A DNA stretch of 64,000 bases from Hyphomonadaceae bacterium UBA1849 (GTDB lineage: Bacteria; Pseudomonadota; Alphaproteobacteria; Caulobacterales; Hyphomonadaceae): the NCBI GenBank assembly GCA_002338565.1, contig DDIN01000008.1, forward strand, positions 44,369 to 108,368. Reading direction: 5' to 3'. Positions 8,760-16,358 of the stretch are shown one piece after another. A program made the position numbers and the translations under genes. Under the pieces are notes generated by a model that was not told the origin of the DNA, did no database searches, and worked only from the letters and a program-made list of their open reading frames with translations. Numbering within the stretch: the stretch's first letter is position 1; each line of letters opens with the position of its first letter.

Positions 8760-9153
8760 TGACATGACCTGGCATAAGGGCGGCTGCCATTGCGGCGCCG
8801 TCCGGTTTGAAGTCCTGCTGCCACAGCGCATCGAAATAGAGGACTGCAATTGCTCAGTATGCCTGATGAGCCAGAACGCCCATATCATCGTGCCGTCTAG
8901 CCGGTTCAGACTGTTGTCTGGCGAAGAGACACTTTCGACCTACACCTTCAACACGCACACTGCGAAACATCAGTTCTGCTCGGTGTGCGGCATTAAAAGC
9001 TTCTATGTACCGCGCTCCAATCCGGACGGATTTGCCGTCACATGGCGATGTCTCGATGATCCGATGGCCTTCGAGCATGTCGGCATCCATCCGTTTGATG
9101 GCGTGCACTGGGAATTAAATGCCGACACGCTTGCGCATAAATCGAAAGACTAG
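8752..9153 (+). CDS. GFA/Mss4-like zinc-binding protein
   Basis: 133 residues from ATG 8752, which overlaps the amidase stop; a second ATG at 8764 is possible. Zinc ligands are visible as 'GGCHCGAVRFEV', 'DCNCSVC' and 'FCSVCGIKSFY', the cysteine pattern of the glutathione-dependent formaldehyde-activating (GFA)/CENP-V family. Only some members act on S-hydroxymethylglutathione, so the enzyme function is unproven. It is translationally coupled to the amidase. Confidence 0.85.
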   Translation: MTDDMTWHKGGCHCGAVRFEVLLPQRIEIEDCNCSVCLMSQNAHIIVPSSRFRLLSGEETLSTYTFNTHTAKHQFCSVCGIKSFYVPRSNPDGFAVTWRCLDDPMAFEHVGIHPFDGVHWELNADTLAHKSKD

Positions 9154-9159
9154 CTGCGC

Positions 9160-9915
9160 TCAGCCATACGCGTTGAAATAGGAAAACAGGAAGGTCTTCA
9201 TATTGAAGGCCGCATGTGCCGCCATGGGCAGGATCAGCCCGCCCGACCAGAGCCGTAGCGCACCGAACATGCAGCCCAGCATGAAGATGAACATGAGGCC
9301 AAAACCAGTATAGCCAACATGCAGAATCGTGAAGGCCGCCGAAGACAGAATGACGATCAGCCAGCTTGGCCATCCACGCGCCTGCATGCTGGTCATCAGA
9401 AAGCCACGGAACAGAAATTCCTCAACCACCGGCGCGATGATCACGGCTGAGATAAACAGCCCCATGAGCTGGTTGGCCGGGAAATAGCCCGCGTTTTCGT
9501 CAGTTGTGAGGCGCGGCACCTCCCGACCAATCAGGTCGAGGAACATGATGACGGAACGAAACACAATTTCCGGCAGAACGAGCGTCGCAAACGCGGCCAG
9601 ATAAATAGACAGCATGCCAAAGCGGCCAGCCTGAAGCACGCAATCTTCCACGCCGCGACGCCTCAGATGTTCGAAGCATAAAAGACCGATCAGAAGTTCA
9701 GCATACCCGACAGTGACCATGCGTGCTGGATGTTCAGGGTCTATAAAAAACGCCCAGACCGCCCGCGCACTGTCACCGGCAATCTGAATGTGAAGGCCGA
9801 CCAGCTGGACGAGCAGATAGCGCGCAAGAAAATACGCAAAAACACTCCAGAAAATCGCGAATGGCAAAAGCCTTGCCAGCTCGTCTTTCGGTGTATTTCC
9901 GGAAAATTGCGACAT
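9160..9915 (-). CDS. CPBP-family intramembrane metalloprotease
   Basis: 251 residues, very hydrophobic, with about six to eight membrane helices. The catalytic pattern of CPBP (Abi/Rce1-like) proteases is present: 'VVEEFLFRGFLMT' (EExxxR) and later histidines in 'TILHVGYTGFGL' and 'MAAHAAFNM'. Bacterial members process or degrade membrane proteins; some confer bacteriocin immunity. It converges on the GFA-like gene with a 6-base gap and lies 26 bases downstream of the coiled-coil gene on the same strand, so it may be the last gene of that unit. Confidence 0.85.
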   Translation of the reverse strand: MSQFSGNTPKDELARLLPFAIFWSVFAYFLARYLLVQLVGLHIQIAGDSARAVWAFFIDPEHPARMVTVGYAELLIGLLCFEHLRRRGVEDCVLQAGRFGMLSIYLAAFATLVLPEIVFRSVIMFLDLIGREVPRLTTDENAGYFPANQLMGLFISAVIIAPVVEEFLFRGFLMTSMQARGWPSWLIVILSSAAFTILHVGYTGFGLMFIFMLGCMFGALRLWSGGLILPMAAHAAFNMKTFLFSYFNAYG

Positions 9916-9941
9916 GCGAGCCTTTCGGGCCAGTCAGATGA

Positions 9942-11084
9942 CTAGCCCTGAAGCTCGGCTGCCTGCTCGGCCCATTTCTCGCTCATCACGCGGCCTTCAA
10001 AGCGCAGATAGCTGTCGATCCATGCCTGCTCGCCCGGTGTCCACGCTGCGATCTGCGAGAAGTGGAAAATGCCAAGCTCGTTCAGGATGAGCTCGATTTT
10101 CGGACCGATACCGCCAATGCGTTTCAGATCGTCAGCCTCGCCCTTTGGCGCATCAAGGCTTTCCGGACGTGTCTCTTCGACTGGTTCTTTAGCCGATGCA
10201 GGAGAAACAGGCGCCGCAAGCGCGGCAATATCCACCGGCGTTTCTGCAACCGCTTCGGCATCAAGGCTCGCCGCTTCAAGATACTTCAGACGACCTTCCA
10301 GATAGCGGTTCCGCCAGCGCAGACGCGCCATTTCCTGCTCGGATTCACCTGTACCCTTCGCTTCGCGGTCAATCTCGGCTTTCAGAACCGTGATTTCTGA
10401 CTTCAGACTGTTCAGCTCCATCTCGACATCTTCCGGAACGGAAGACGCTACTGACGTTTCAGTATCAGCCGATGCAGTGCCGCTTTCGAGGAACAGCATA
10501 CGAGCCTGAAGATAACGGTTCTGCCATTTGGTTTTCGCAAGATCGGCAGCAGACGTTGAAGGCGCTTCAGACGTGCCTGTCTCAGCGCTCTCAAGACGCG
10601 CTTTCAGAGCTTCATTTTCGGCTTTGAGCGCATCAGCATCATCGGAAGATGATGTATCAGCATCAAAGACCTGGCTTTCCAGATAGCGCACACGGGATTT
10701 CAGATAGCGTTCATGCCAGACAGCACGCGCACGTGCTTCTTCCTCTTCAGGTGTTGGCTGCGGCGCTGGCGGCGGCGGCGGAGGCGGAGCAAGCTGCATC
10801 TGGTTTGCGCGCTGCACGTGATTGCGCAGGTCAGCAACGGTTCGTTCCATGTCTGCAAGTTTGGCTTCGGCAGCCTGAAGCGCACGCGCGTCGACTTCGG
10901 CTTTCTCAAGCGCTTGTTGCTGCGCTTCTGTCAGAGGGCGCTCGAGCGCAGCTGGTGCCGGCGCTGTCACGTTTATGGTTCGCGCGCGCGGCAAAAACAC
11001 ACCGCGGAATGCCCAACCGAGAATTAACCCGATGACACCTGCACCTGCCAGATAGCCCCACATGCTGGTCAGCAGCTCAATCAT
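9942..11084 (-). CDS. membrane-anchored coiled-coil protein with three WxxRYL repeats and a C-terminal HhH domain
   Basis: 380 residues: one membrane helix (about 8-30), a coiled coil (about 45-95), a proline run (about 100-112), then three copies of a repeat at about 123, 187 and 257 ('WHERYLKSRVRYLES', 'WQNRYLQARMLFLES', 'WRNRYLEGRLKYLEA') separated by acidic spacers, and a C-terminal domain (about 317-376) with 'LKRIGGIGPKIELILNELGI', which looks like the helix-hairpin-helix domain of NADH-dehydrogenase-E-like and ribosomal L21-like C-termini. Function unknown. It overlaps the OmpA-like gene by 8 bases, so the two are translated together and probably act together at the envelope. Confidence 0.75.
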   Translation of the reverse strand: MIELLTSMWGYLAGAGVIGLILGWAFRGVFLPRARTINVTAPAPAALERPLTEAQQQALEKAEVDARALQAAEAKLADMERTVADLRNHVQRANQMQLAPPPPPPPAPQPTPEEEEARARAVWHERYLKSRVRYLESQVFDADTSSSDDADALKAENEALKARLESAETGTSEAPSTSAADLAKTKWQNRYLQARMLFLESGTASADTETSVASSVPEDVEMELNSLKSEITVLKAEIDREAKGTGESEQEMARLRWRNRYLEGRLKYLEAASLDAEAVAETPVDIAALAAPVSPASAKEPVEETRPESLDAPKGEADDLKRIGGIGPKIELILNELGIFHFSQIAAWTPGEQAWIDSYLRFEGRVMSEKWAEQAAELQG

Positions 11085-12537
11085 CTTCCAACTCCCTCAG
11101 ACGAACAGATATCTGCCTGTCCGTATCAATACTCACTGGATCGGGCAGTCCTGCACTATCCTGCCGGACCTCCGTCAACACAATCTGATCTAGCGGAACT
11201 CCGCGGGCAATGAAATAGGCGAGGACGGCAGTTTGACGATCCTCTGTGAGGTTTTTCAAAGCAATACGTCGCCCGTCTGCATGAGTCGCCGCGTCAATCA
11301 CGAACTGATAGTCAGGACATGTCTGGAGCACAGTCAGAACACCATCCAGCAATGGCGCAGACTCACGCGCCAGTTCATCCCGCGCATAACGAAAATTAAG
11401 CGAGGAAAGTGACAGCGCTTCTTCAAGCGCGGCTGCACACACATCCCGCGATGGATGTGTCGTTTCCGTGTCCAGTCCGTCAAACGCCATCAGACGCGTT
11501 GGCGCAGGCTGCGAATTCAGCATAAAATCAGTCGACACACCCACGCGGACGAAGTCTTCACGCAGAAAATCGATGACCGAAGGCGTGGCCAGTCCTTCAA
11601 TGACAAGCTCGTCGCCCATAAAAGCCATAACGCCGCTTTCGTGCTGCAGAAAGCCCGGCAAGGCGGCGCGAACACCACGTATCCAGTCATCGCTGCGCAT
11701 AGGCACAACGCCCATTTCGTTTTCCACGACGCCATCGAACAATTGCTCGGCATATTCGAACAGGGCCGTCCGATCGGCCGCATCCGGCACGCTCCCCTCC
11801 ATGATCAGGTAGTCGCCGTTCAAGCGCGCGGTCCAGAGCGCTGTGCCGGCAATGTCGGCATCCACGCTATAGCCCGAGGGAGGCCGCGCCATTTGCGCGA
11901 TAATGTCGTTGCGAACATCAATATTAGGCGCAATGCCGGACACAAAAACCCGTCTGTCCGTAACATCAACTTCGCCGTCATAGAGCTTCACAAGCTGGCG
12001 CAGACCAAGGGTTACGGCGCCGATCCAGTCACCCTCTGGAACGCCATCGCGAAACGCCACATCAAGTTCGATAAATTCCGGCGAGATGCCCTCCCCGATC
12101 AGGACCTCTTCCAGACGCGCCATCGCATCAGGATCAGGCAGAATTCCCGTCAGTCGAAACCGGTCGCCATGGCGGGTTGCACTGAACGCATAGGGCGAAA
12201 CAGGCGGCAAAAGCTCGGTCTCATCCAGAACACGGGTGACGCCGCCGCGGAAGAAACCGCCACGCCCGCTGGACACCAGAACACGGTTTCGGGCACGCGT
12301 TAAAAGCTGCTCAGTTGGCGCTATCCCAGATAAGATGGCCATCTGCCCATCCATCTCGACATGAGCCCATCGAAAGCGCGCTTCATCCAGCGATGCACGT
12401 GCGGCGGCTTCCAGGCGCGCTTCGAACTTGTCAGCAGACACCGGACCGGCATATACCGCGTTCCAGCACAATGCTGCTATGCCAGCACAACTGATCGGGA
12501 TCAGCAGGACATCAAGAATGTTTCGCCTTTCGAACAT
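11077..12537 (-). CDS. OmpA/BON-type envelope protein
   Basis: About 486 residues from ATG 12537 ('MFERRNILDVLLIP', then a membrane helix or uncleaved signal). The longer frame starts with TTG at 12576, and ATG 12558 is another option; I prefer 12537 because the membrane segment follows directly. The middle holds several BON-like repeats (e.g. around 'VEMDGQMAILSGIAPTEQ' and 'VTDRRVFVSGIAPNIDVRN'), and the C-terminal third is OmpA-like ('YQFVIDAATHADGRRIALKNL', 'DRQTAVLAYFIARGV'), a peptidoglycan-binding fold. Probably anchored in the inner membrane and reaching the wall. It overlaps the coiled-coil gene and is divergent from the methyltransferase at 12636. Confidence 0.75.
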   Translation of the reverse strand: MFERRNILDVLLIPISCAGIAALCWNAVYAGPVSADKFEARLEAAARASLDEARFRWAHVEMDGQMAILSGIAPTEQLLTRARNRVLVSSGRGGFFRGGVTRVLDETELLPPVSPYAFSATRHGDRFRLTGILPDPDAMARLEEVLIGEGISPEFIELDVAFRDGVPEGDWIGAVTLGLRQLVKLYDGEVDVTDRRVFVSGIAPNIDVRNDIIAQMARPPSGYSVDADIAGTALWTARLNGDYLIMEGSVPDAADRTALFEYAEQLFDGVVENEMGVVPMRSDDWIRGVRAALPGFLQHESGVMAFMGDELVIEGLATPSVIDFLREDFVRVGVSTDFMLNSQPAPTRLMAFDGLDTETTHPSRDVCAAALEEALSLSSLNFRYARDELARESAPLLDGVLTVLQTCPDYQFVIDAATHADGRRIALKNLTEDRQTAVLAYFIARGVPLDQIVLTEVRQDSAGLPDPVSIDTDRQISVRLRELEDD

Positions 12538-12635
12538 TGTGATGTCAGCAGCTCCCATCCCAAGCGGCACGCACAAGAAAAGACGTGCAAGCCAGTCCCT
12601 TTCATGACTGGTTCGCAGTTAAACCGGGCAAAGAT

Positions 12636-13481
12636 ATGACCAACAGCCATTATTCAGGTGAAAGCTCAGAGCCGGTCGTCATCACCAGCGGCGGAAACCC
12701 GCAGGTGAAGGCTCTGAAAGCGCTCGAACGCAAGAAAGGCCGCCGCGAGCAGAACGCCTTTCTGGCCGAAGGCGCGCGCCTGATCGAAGAAGCGCTCAAT
12801 TATGGCTGGGAGCCGGTTCAGGTCATCACATCGCCTGAGGGGCTGGAGCGTAGCTATGTTCAGGATCTTGTCTCGCGCGCTGAGGCCGAAGGCGCGCAAT
12901 CGCTTCTGATACACCCTCGCCTTCTGGCGCAGGTCGCGCGGAAGGAAAACCCGCAAACAGTGCTCGCCACCTTCCGCCCGAAAATGCGCACGCTTGCCGA
13001 TATTCCAGCGAAACATGTCCAGTCCGGCACACTTCTCGCACTGTATCAGGTACGTGATCCGGGCAATCTCGGCACCATTCTGCGCACGTCGGACTTTGCG
13101 AACGTCAATGGCGTCATTCTGATCGGTGATTGCTGTGATGCCTACAGCTTTGAAGGCGTCCGCGCGAGCATGGGCTCGCTCTTTGCCATGCCATTCTATT
13201 ACGCAAGCGAGGAAGAGTTCCTAAGCTGGAAGCAAGGCTCCGGTCTGCCAATGCTGGCAGCCAGCATGAACGGCAAGCACCCGCATCATGATGCGCCTTA
13301 TGACGATGCCTCCATCATCATTATGGGCAATGAACAATCTGGCCTGCCTGAGCATGTCGAAGGCGCCTGCGATACGCTGGTTCGCATTCCGATGCGCGAA
13401 GGTGCGGACAGCCTGAACCTTGCCACGGCGACCGCGCTTATGGTCTACGCCGCCTGGGGCAGCCGGGGGTATGCGCAATGA
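12636..13481 (+). CDS. TrmH/SpoU-family RNA methyltransferase
   Basis: 281 residues from ATG 12636; a longer frame from 12585 needs a non-ATG start and has no clear ribosome site. The N-terminal substrate-binding domain ('GGNPQVKALKALERKKGRREQ') is followed by the SpoU knot domain: motif 1 'VRDPGNLGTILRTSDF', motif 2 'IIMGNEQSGLP', motif 3 'IPMREGADSLNLATATA'. These enzymes 2'-O-methylate ribose in rRNA or tRNA using SAM. The target nucleotide is unknown. Its last codons overlap the ATG of the next methyltransferase gene (ATGA), so both are made together. Confidence 0.9.
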   Translation: MTNSHYSGESSEPVVITSGGNPQVKALKALERKKGRREQNAFLAEGARLIEEALNYGWEPVQVITSPEGLERSYVQDLVSRAEAEGAQSLLIHPRLLAQVARKENPQTVLATFRPKMRTLADIPAKHVQSGTLLALYQVRDPGNLGTILRTSDFANVNGVILIGDCCDAYSFEGVRASMGSLFAMPFYYASEEEFLSWKQGSGLPMLAASMNGKHPHHDAPYDDASIIIMGNEQSGLPEHVEGACDTLVRIPMREGADSLNLATATALMVYAAWGSRGYAQ

Positions 13482-14374
13482 GCAAGACACCAATCATCAC
13501 CGATCCGATTATTCTGAAAGCCGACGACTGGCAGGACTATCAGCTGCTGGATTCCGGTCATGGCCGCAAGCTGGAACGCTTTGGCAGCCAGATCACCGAC
13601 CGCCCCGACCCGCAAGCGTTCTGGATGCCTGCCAACCCGATTGAAACGTGGAAGGCGGATGCGATCTTCTCTGCCTCTGGCGATGACGAGCGCGGCAACT
13701 GGCAGAAAGCCCGCCCGAACCTGCCAGATGACTGGAAAATGGGCTGGAACGGCCTTTCGTTTGAAGTGCGCCGCTCGCCTTTCCGTCACCTTGGCGTGTT
13801 TCAGGAACACTCCGTCCACTGGCGACATGCGCAGGAGAAAATCCGCGCCGCTGGACGCCCGATCAAACTGCTCAACCTGTTTGGTTATACCGGCATGATG
13901 AGCCTCGCCGCCGCAGATGCCGGTGCGCAGGTGACCCATATTGATGCCAGCCCGAAGTCAAACGGTTATGGCAAAGCCAATCAGGAGCTGTCCGGTATTG
14001 GCGAGAAGCCGATCCGCTGGATTGCCGATGACGTGCTGAAATTCATGCGCCGCGAAGTGCGACGTGGAAACACGTATGACGCCATTGTTCTGGACCCGCC
14101 AAAATTCGGCCGTGGCCCTAAGAACGAGACATGGCGTCTGGAAGAAAACCTGCCGGAGCTTTTGGAGCTGTGTCGCGCGGTGCTTTCAGAACAACCCCTC
14201 TTCGTGACGTCTACGGTCTATGCCGTGCGCCTGTCCTATCTCGCGCTGGCTCAGAGCTTGCGCGATCATCTGGAAGGTCTTGGCGGCACGATCACCACCG
14301 GAGAGATGGCTATTCCCGAGGCTGGCCGCGACGTACTGCTACCAACGGCGATCTTCGCCCGTTGGGACGCCTAA
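13478..14374 (+). CDS. class I SAM-dependent methyltransferase (RlmI/RlmK-like)
   Basis: 298 residues. The SAM-binding motif I is 'LLNLFGYTGMMSLAAADAGA' (about 128-147), followed by the acidic 'HIDASPKSN', and the catalytic 'IVLDPPKFGRGP' of the 23S rRNA m5C1962-type family. The N-terminus lacks the PUA domain of RlmI, so it is a shorter member whose target may differ. It overlaps the SpoU gene by 4 bases and ends against the convergent coaA with interleaved stop codons. Confidence 0.85.
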   Translation: MSKTPIITDPIILKADDWQDYQLLDSGHGRKLERFGSQITDRPDPQAFWMPANPIETWKADAIFSASGDDERGNWQKARPNLPDDWKMGWNGLSFEVRRSPFRHLGVFQEHSVHWRHAQEKIRAAGRPIKLLNLFGYTGMMSLAAADAGAQVTHIDASPKSNGYGKANQELSGIGEKPIRWIADDVLKFMRREVRRGNTYDAIVLDPPKFGRGPKNETWRLEENLPELLELCRAVLSEQPLFVTSTVYAVRLSYLALAQSLRDHLEGLGGTITTGEMAIPEAGRDVLLPTAIFARWDA

Positions 14375-15366
14375 AGCCGTCTGAGCGCGACTTCCTCAAT
14401 CAGATGATTTGCGCCTTTGCGCAGGATCACATCCGCGCGCGGGCGCGTAGGGAGGATATTGTTGTGCAGGTTCACAAGGTTGATGTCGCGCCACAGCGCT
14501 TCGGCTGTCGCCAGCGCGCCGGCCTCACTCACTTTGGCATGGCGATGAAAGTAGGACTCAGGCTTCTTGAATGCCGTCTGACGCAGCTTCATGAAGCGCT
14601 CGATATACCAGCTGTGTAAAAGGTCTTCGTCCGCATCGATGTAGATCGAGAAATCGAAGAAATCAGAGACCATCGGAACGGCCTTGCCATTTACCGGAAG
14701 TGGACGGGCCTGAAGTACGTTCACACCTTCAAAGATCAGAATGTCAGGCCGGTCTACGATCTGATATTCGTCCGGCAATACATCATAGGTCAGGTGGGAA
14801 TATTTCGGCGCATGAACATTCGGGCGTCCCGCCTTGATGTCCGACATGAAGCGTAGGATTGCGCCGATATGATAGCTCTCCGGAAAGCCCTTCCGGTTCA
14901 TGATCCCGCGCTCGGCGAGCACAGAGTTCGGCAGCAGGAAGCCGTCAGTTGTGACGAGGTCGACCTTCGGGCTGGATGGCCAGCGCGCCATCAACTCCTT
15001 GATGATCCGCGCGGTCGTCGACTTACCAACCGCAACCGATCCCGCGACACCAATAATGAAAGGCGTTTTCTGCTCTTCACTGAGGCTCAGGAACTGCTTG
15101 CGCTGCGAGAACAGCATTTGCGAAGATTCCACGTGCGCAGACAGTAATCGCGACAGCGACAGATAAATCTGACGGACTTCATCCAGATCGACAGGATCGT
15201 TCATGGAGCGAAGGCGCTGAACCTCATCTTCAGAGAGTGTCAGCGGCGTATCTGCGCGAAACTTCGCCCAGGTTTCAGCGGTAAAGAAGCGGTAGGGAGA
15301 GTGCTCACGCGCACCAAAATGGTCCAGAGCATCGTCTTCCACGAAATCCGCAATCGCTTCGGTCAT
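14371..15366 (-). CDS. coaA: pantothenate kinase, type I
   Basis: 331 residues, close to E. coli CoaA in length. It has the P-loop 'GVAGSVAVGKSTTARI' (about 107-121), 'VDLVTTDGFLLPN' and 'RKGFPESYH', all typical of prokaryotic type I PanK. The enzyme phosphorylates pantothenate with ATP, the committed step of coenzyme A synthesis, and is usually feedback-inhibited by CoA. It is encoded alone on the minus strand, converging on the methyltransferase with overlapping stops. Confidence 0.95.
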   Translation of the reverse strand: MTEAIADFVEDDALDHFGAREHSPYRFFTAETWAKFRADTPLTLSEDEVQRLRSMNDPVDLDEVRQIYLSLSRLLSAHVESSQMLFSQRKQFLSLSEEQKTPFIIGVAGSVAVGKSTTARIIKELMARWPSSPKVDLVTTDGFLLPNSVLAERGIMNRKGFPESYHIGAILRFMSDIKAGRPNVHAPKYSHLTYDVLPDEYQIVDRPDILIFEGVNVLQARPLPVNGKAVPMVSDFFDFSIYIDADEDLLHSWYIERFMKLRQTAFKKPESYFHRHAKVSEAGALATAEALWRDINLVNLHNNILPTRPRADVILRKGANHLIEEVALRRL

Positions 15367-15486
15367 CGTCTTATCTCACAGAAGGGCAGCGCTTTATCGG
15401 AATACTGCCTGAATACTTCCGCACACGAAGCACTTCTTCAGGACCGAGTAAACCGGCCTCACGTGAGTTATAACATCAGTGTGACC

Positions 15487-15798
15487 TCATTTTTCTTCTT
15501 TTGGCTTCTTCACATAGCCGGGAAGACCAATACGCCATACGCCCTTGAATTTATCGAGGTCTGGGACCGGCACACCCTTACGGTAGATCGAAATCTCACC
15601 CGCTTTAGCCAGACGCACGGCTTCGGCACGCACATCGTTCATCACTTTGCGCCAGTTCGATTCAGAGACCAGGCGCGCCACCTCTGACGGGTCTATCGTC
15701 GTTCCAACGCCGCGCTCATTCACAAGCGTGAGGATCGCCTCGCGCACAGGATTTGAACCTTTTTCTTCGGATACGTCATTTTCTGTGATGTCAGTCAT
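15487..15798 (-). CDS. DUF3253-like small protein
   Basis: 103 residues with the winged-helix-like sequence 'PVREAILTLVNERGVGTTID', 'PSEVARLVSESNWRKVM' and 'YRKGVPVPDLDKFKGVWRIG', which I recognise as the DUF3253 family (short, often near folate or redox genes). No function is established. The fold may bind nucleic acid, which is inference. It is divergent from the thioesterase gene at 15859. Confidence 0.75.
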   Translation of the reverse strand: MTDITENDVSEEKGSNPVREAILTLVNERGVGTTIDPSEVARLVSESNWRKVMNDVRAEAVRLAKAGEISIYRKGVPVPDLDKFKGVWRIGLPGYVKKPKEEK

Positions 15799-15858
15799 GG
15801 ACGAGGCTTTGCGTCTTTCCTACCTGCTTGGCAAGCCCAGTAATTCGCAAGGTGAGAG

Positions 15859-16302
15859 ATGAGCGAGACAATCCAGCAGACAGGCCTTGGTGCGGTCGAC
15901 TATGACACAGCGTTCCGGCGCGTGATCCTGCCTCAGCCGAGCGACATTGATATTCTGGGTCATGTGAACAACGTGTCTTACGTGCGCTGGGTGGAAGAAA
16001 CCGCTGTCGCGCATTGGGAGCATGTCGCATCGCAGTCTGTGAAAGACCGGTACGTCTTTGTGCTGCTACGTCACGAAATTGATTATCGCGACCAGATACT
16101 ACCGGGCGAAACAGCAGAAGCCCGCACCTGGCTCGGCTGGGCAAAAGGCCCTCGTTTTGAACGCTTCGTAGATATTCGAAAGCCGGGCGCAAAACGCTTC
16201 TCATCGTCGTCACGTATGGAATGGTGCATGCTGGATATCGAGACGCGCAAGCCCAAGCGCATAGACGACGAGATTCTGCAAATGTTTCAGGTACCGGGCT
16301 GA
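15859..16302 (+). CDS. acyl-CoA thioesterase, 4HBT/hotdog family
   Basis: 147 residues with the 4-hydroxybenzoyl-CoA thioesterase-like signature 'DIDILGHVNNVSYVRWVEE', including the likely catalytic aspartate and the 'GHVNN' turn, and the second-strand 'YRDQILPGETAEARTWLGW'. It should hydrolyse acyl-CoA thioesters in the cytoplasm. The chain-length preference is not visible. It lies 56 bases before glnE on the same strand. Confidence 0.85.
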   Translation: MSETIQQTGLGAVDYDTAFRRVILPQPSDIDILGHVNNVSYVRWVEETAVAHWEHVASQSVKDRYVFVLLRHEIDYRDQILPGETAEARTWLGWAKGPRFERFVDIRKPGAKRFSSSSRMEWCMLDIETRKPKRIDDEILQMFQVPG

Positions 16303-16358
16303 CCGTATCGCCTCACAATTTGGTTGAAGCGGCATGCGACCGCTGCCACACATAGGCA

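Noticed and set aside
11455..12303. Open frame of 282 codons opposite the OmpA-like gene
   Set aside because: The minus-strand protein has a membrane helix, repeats and an OmpA-like end; the plus frame does not.
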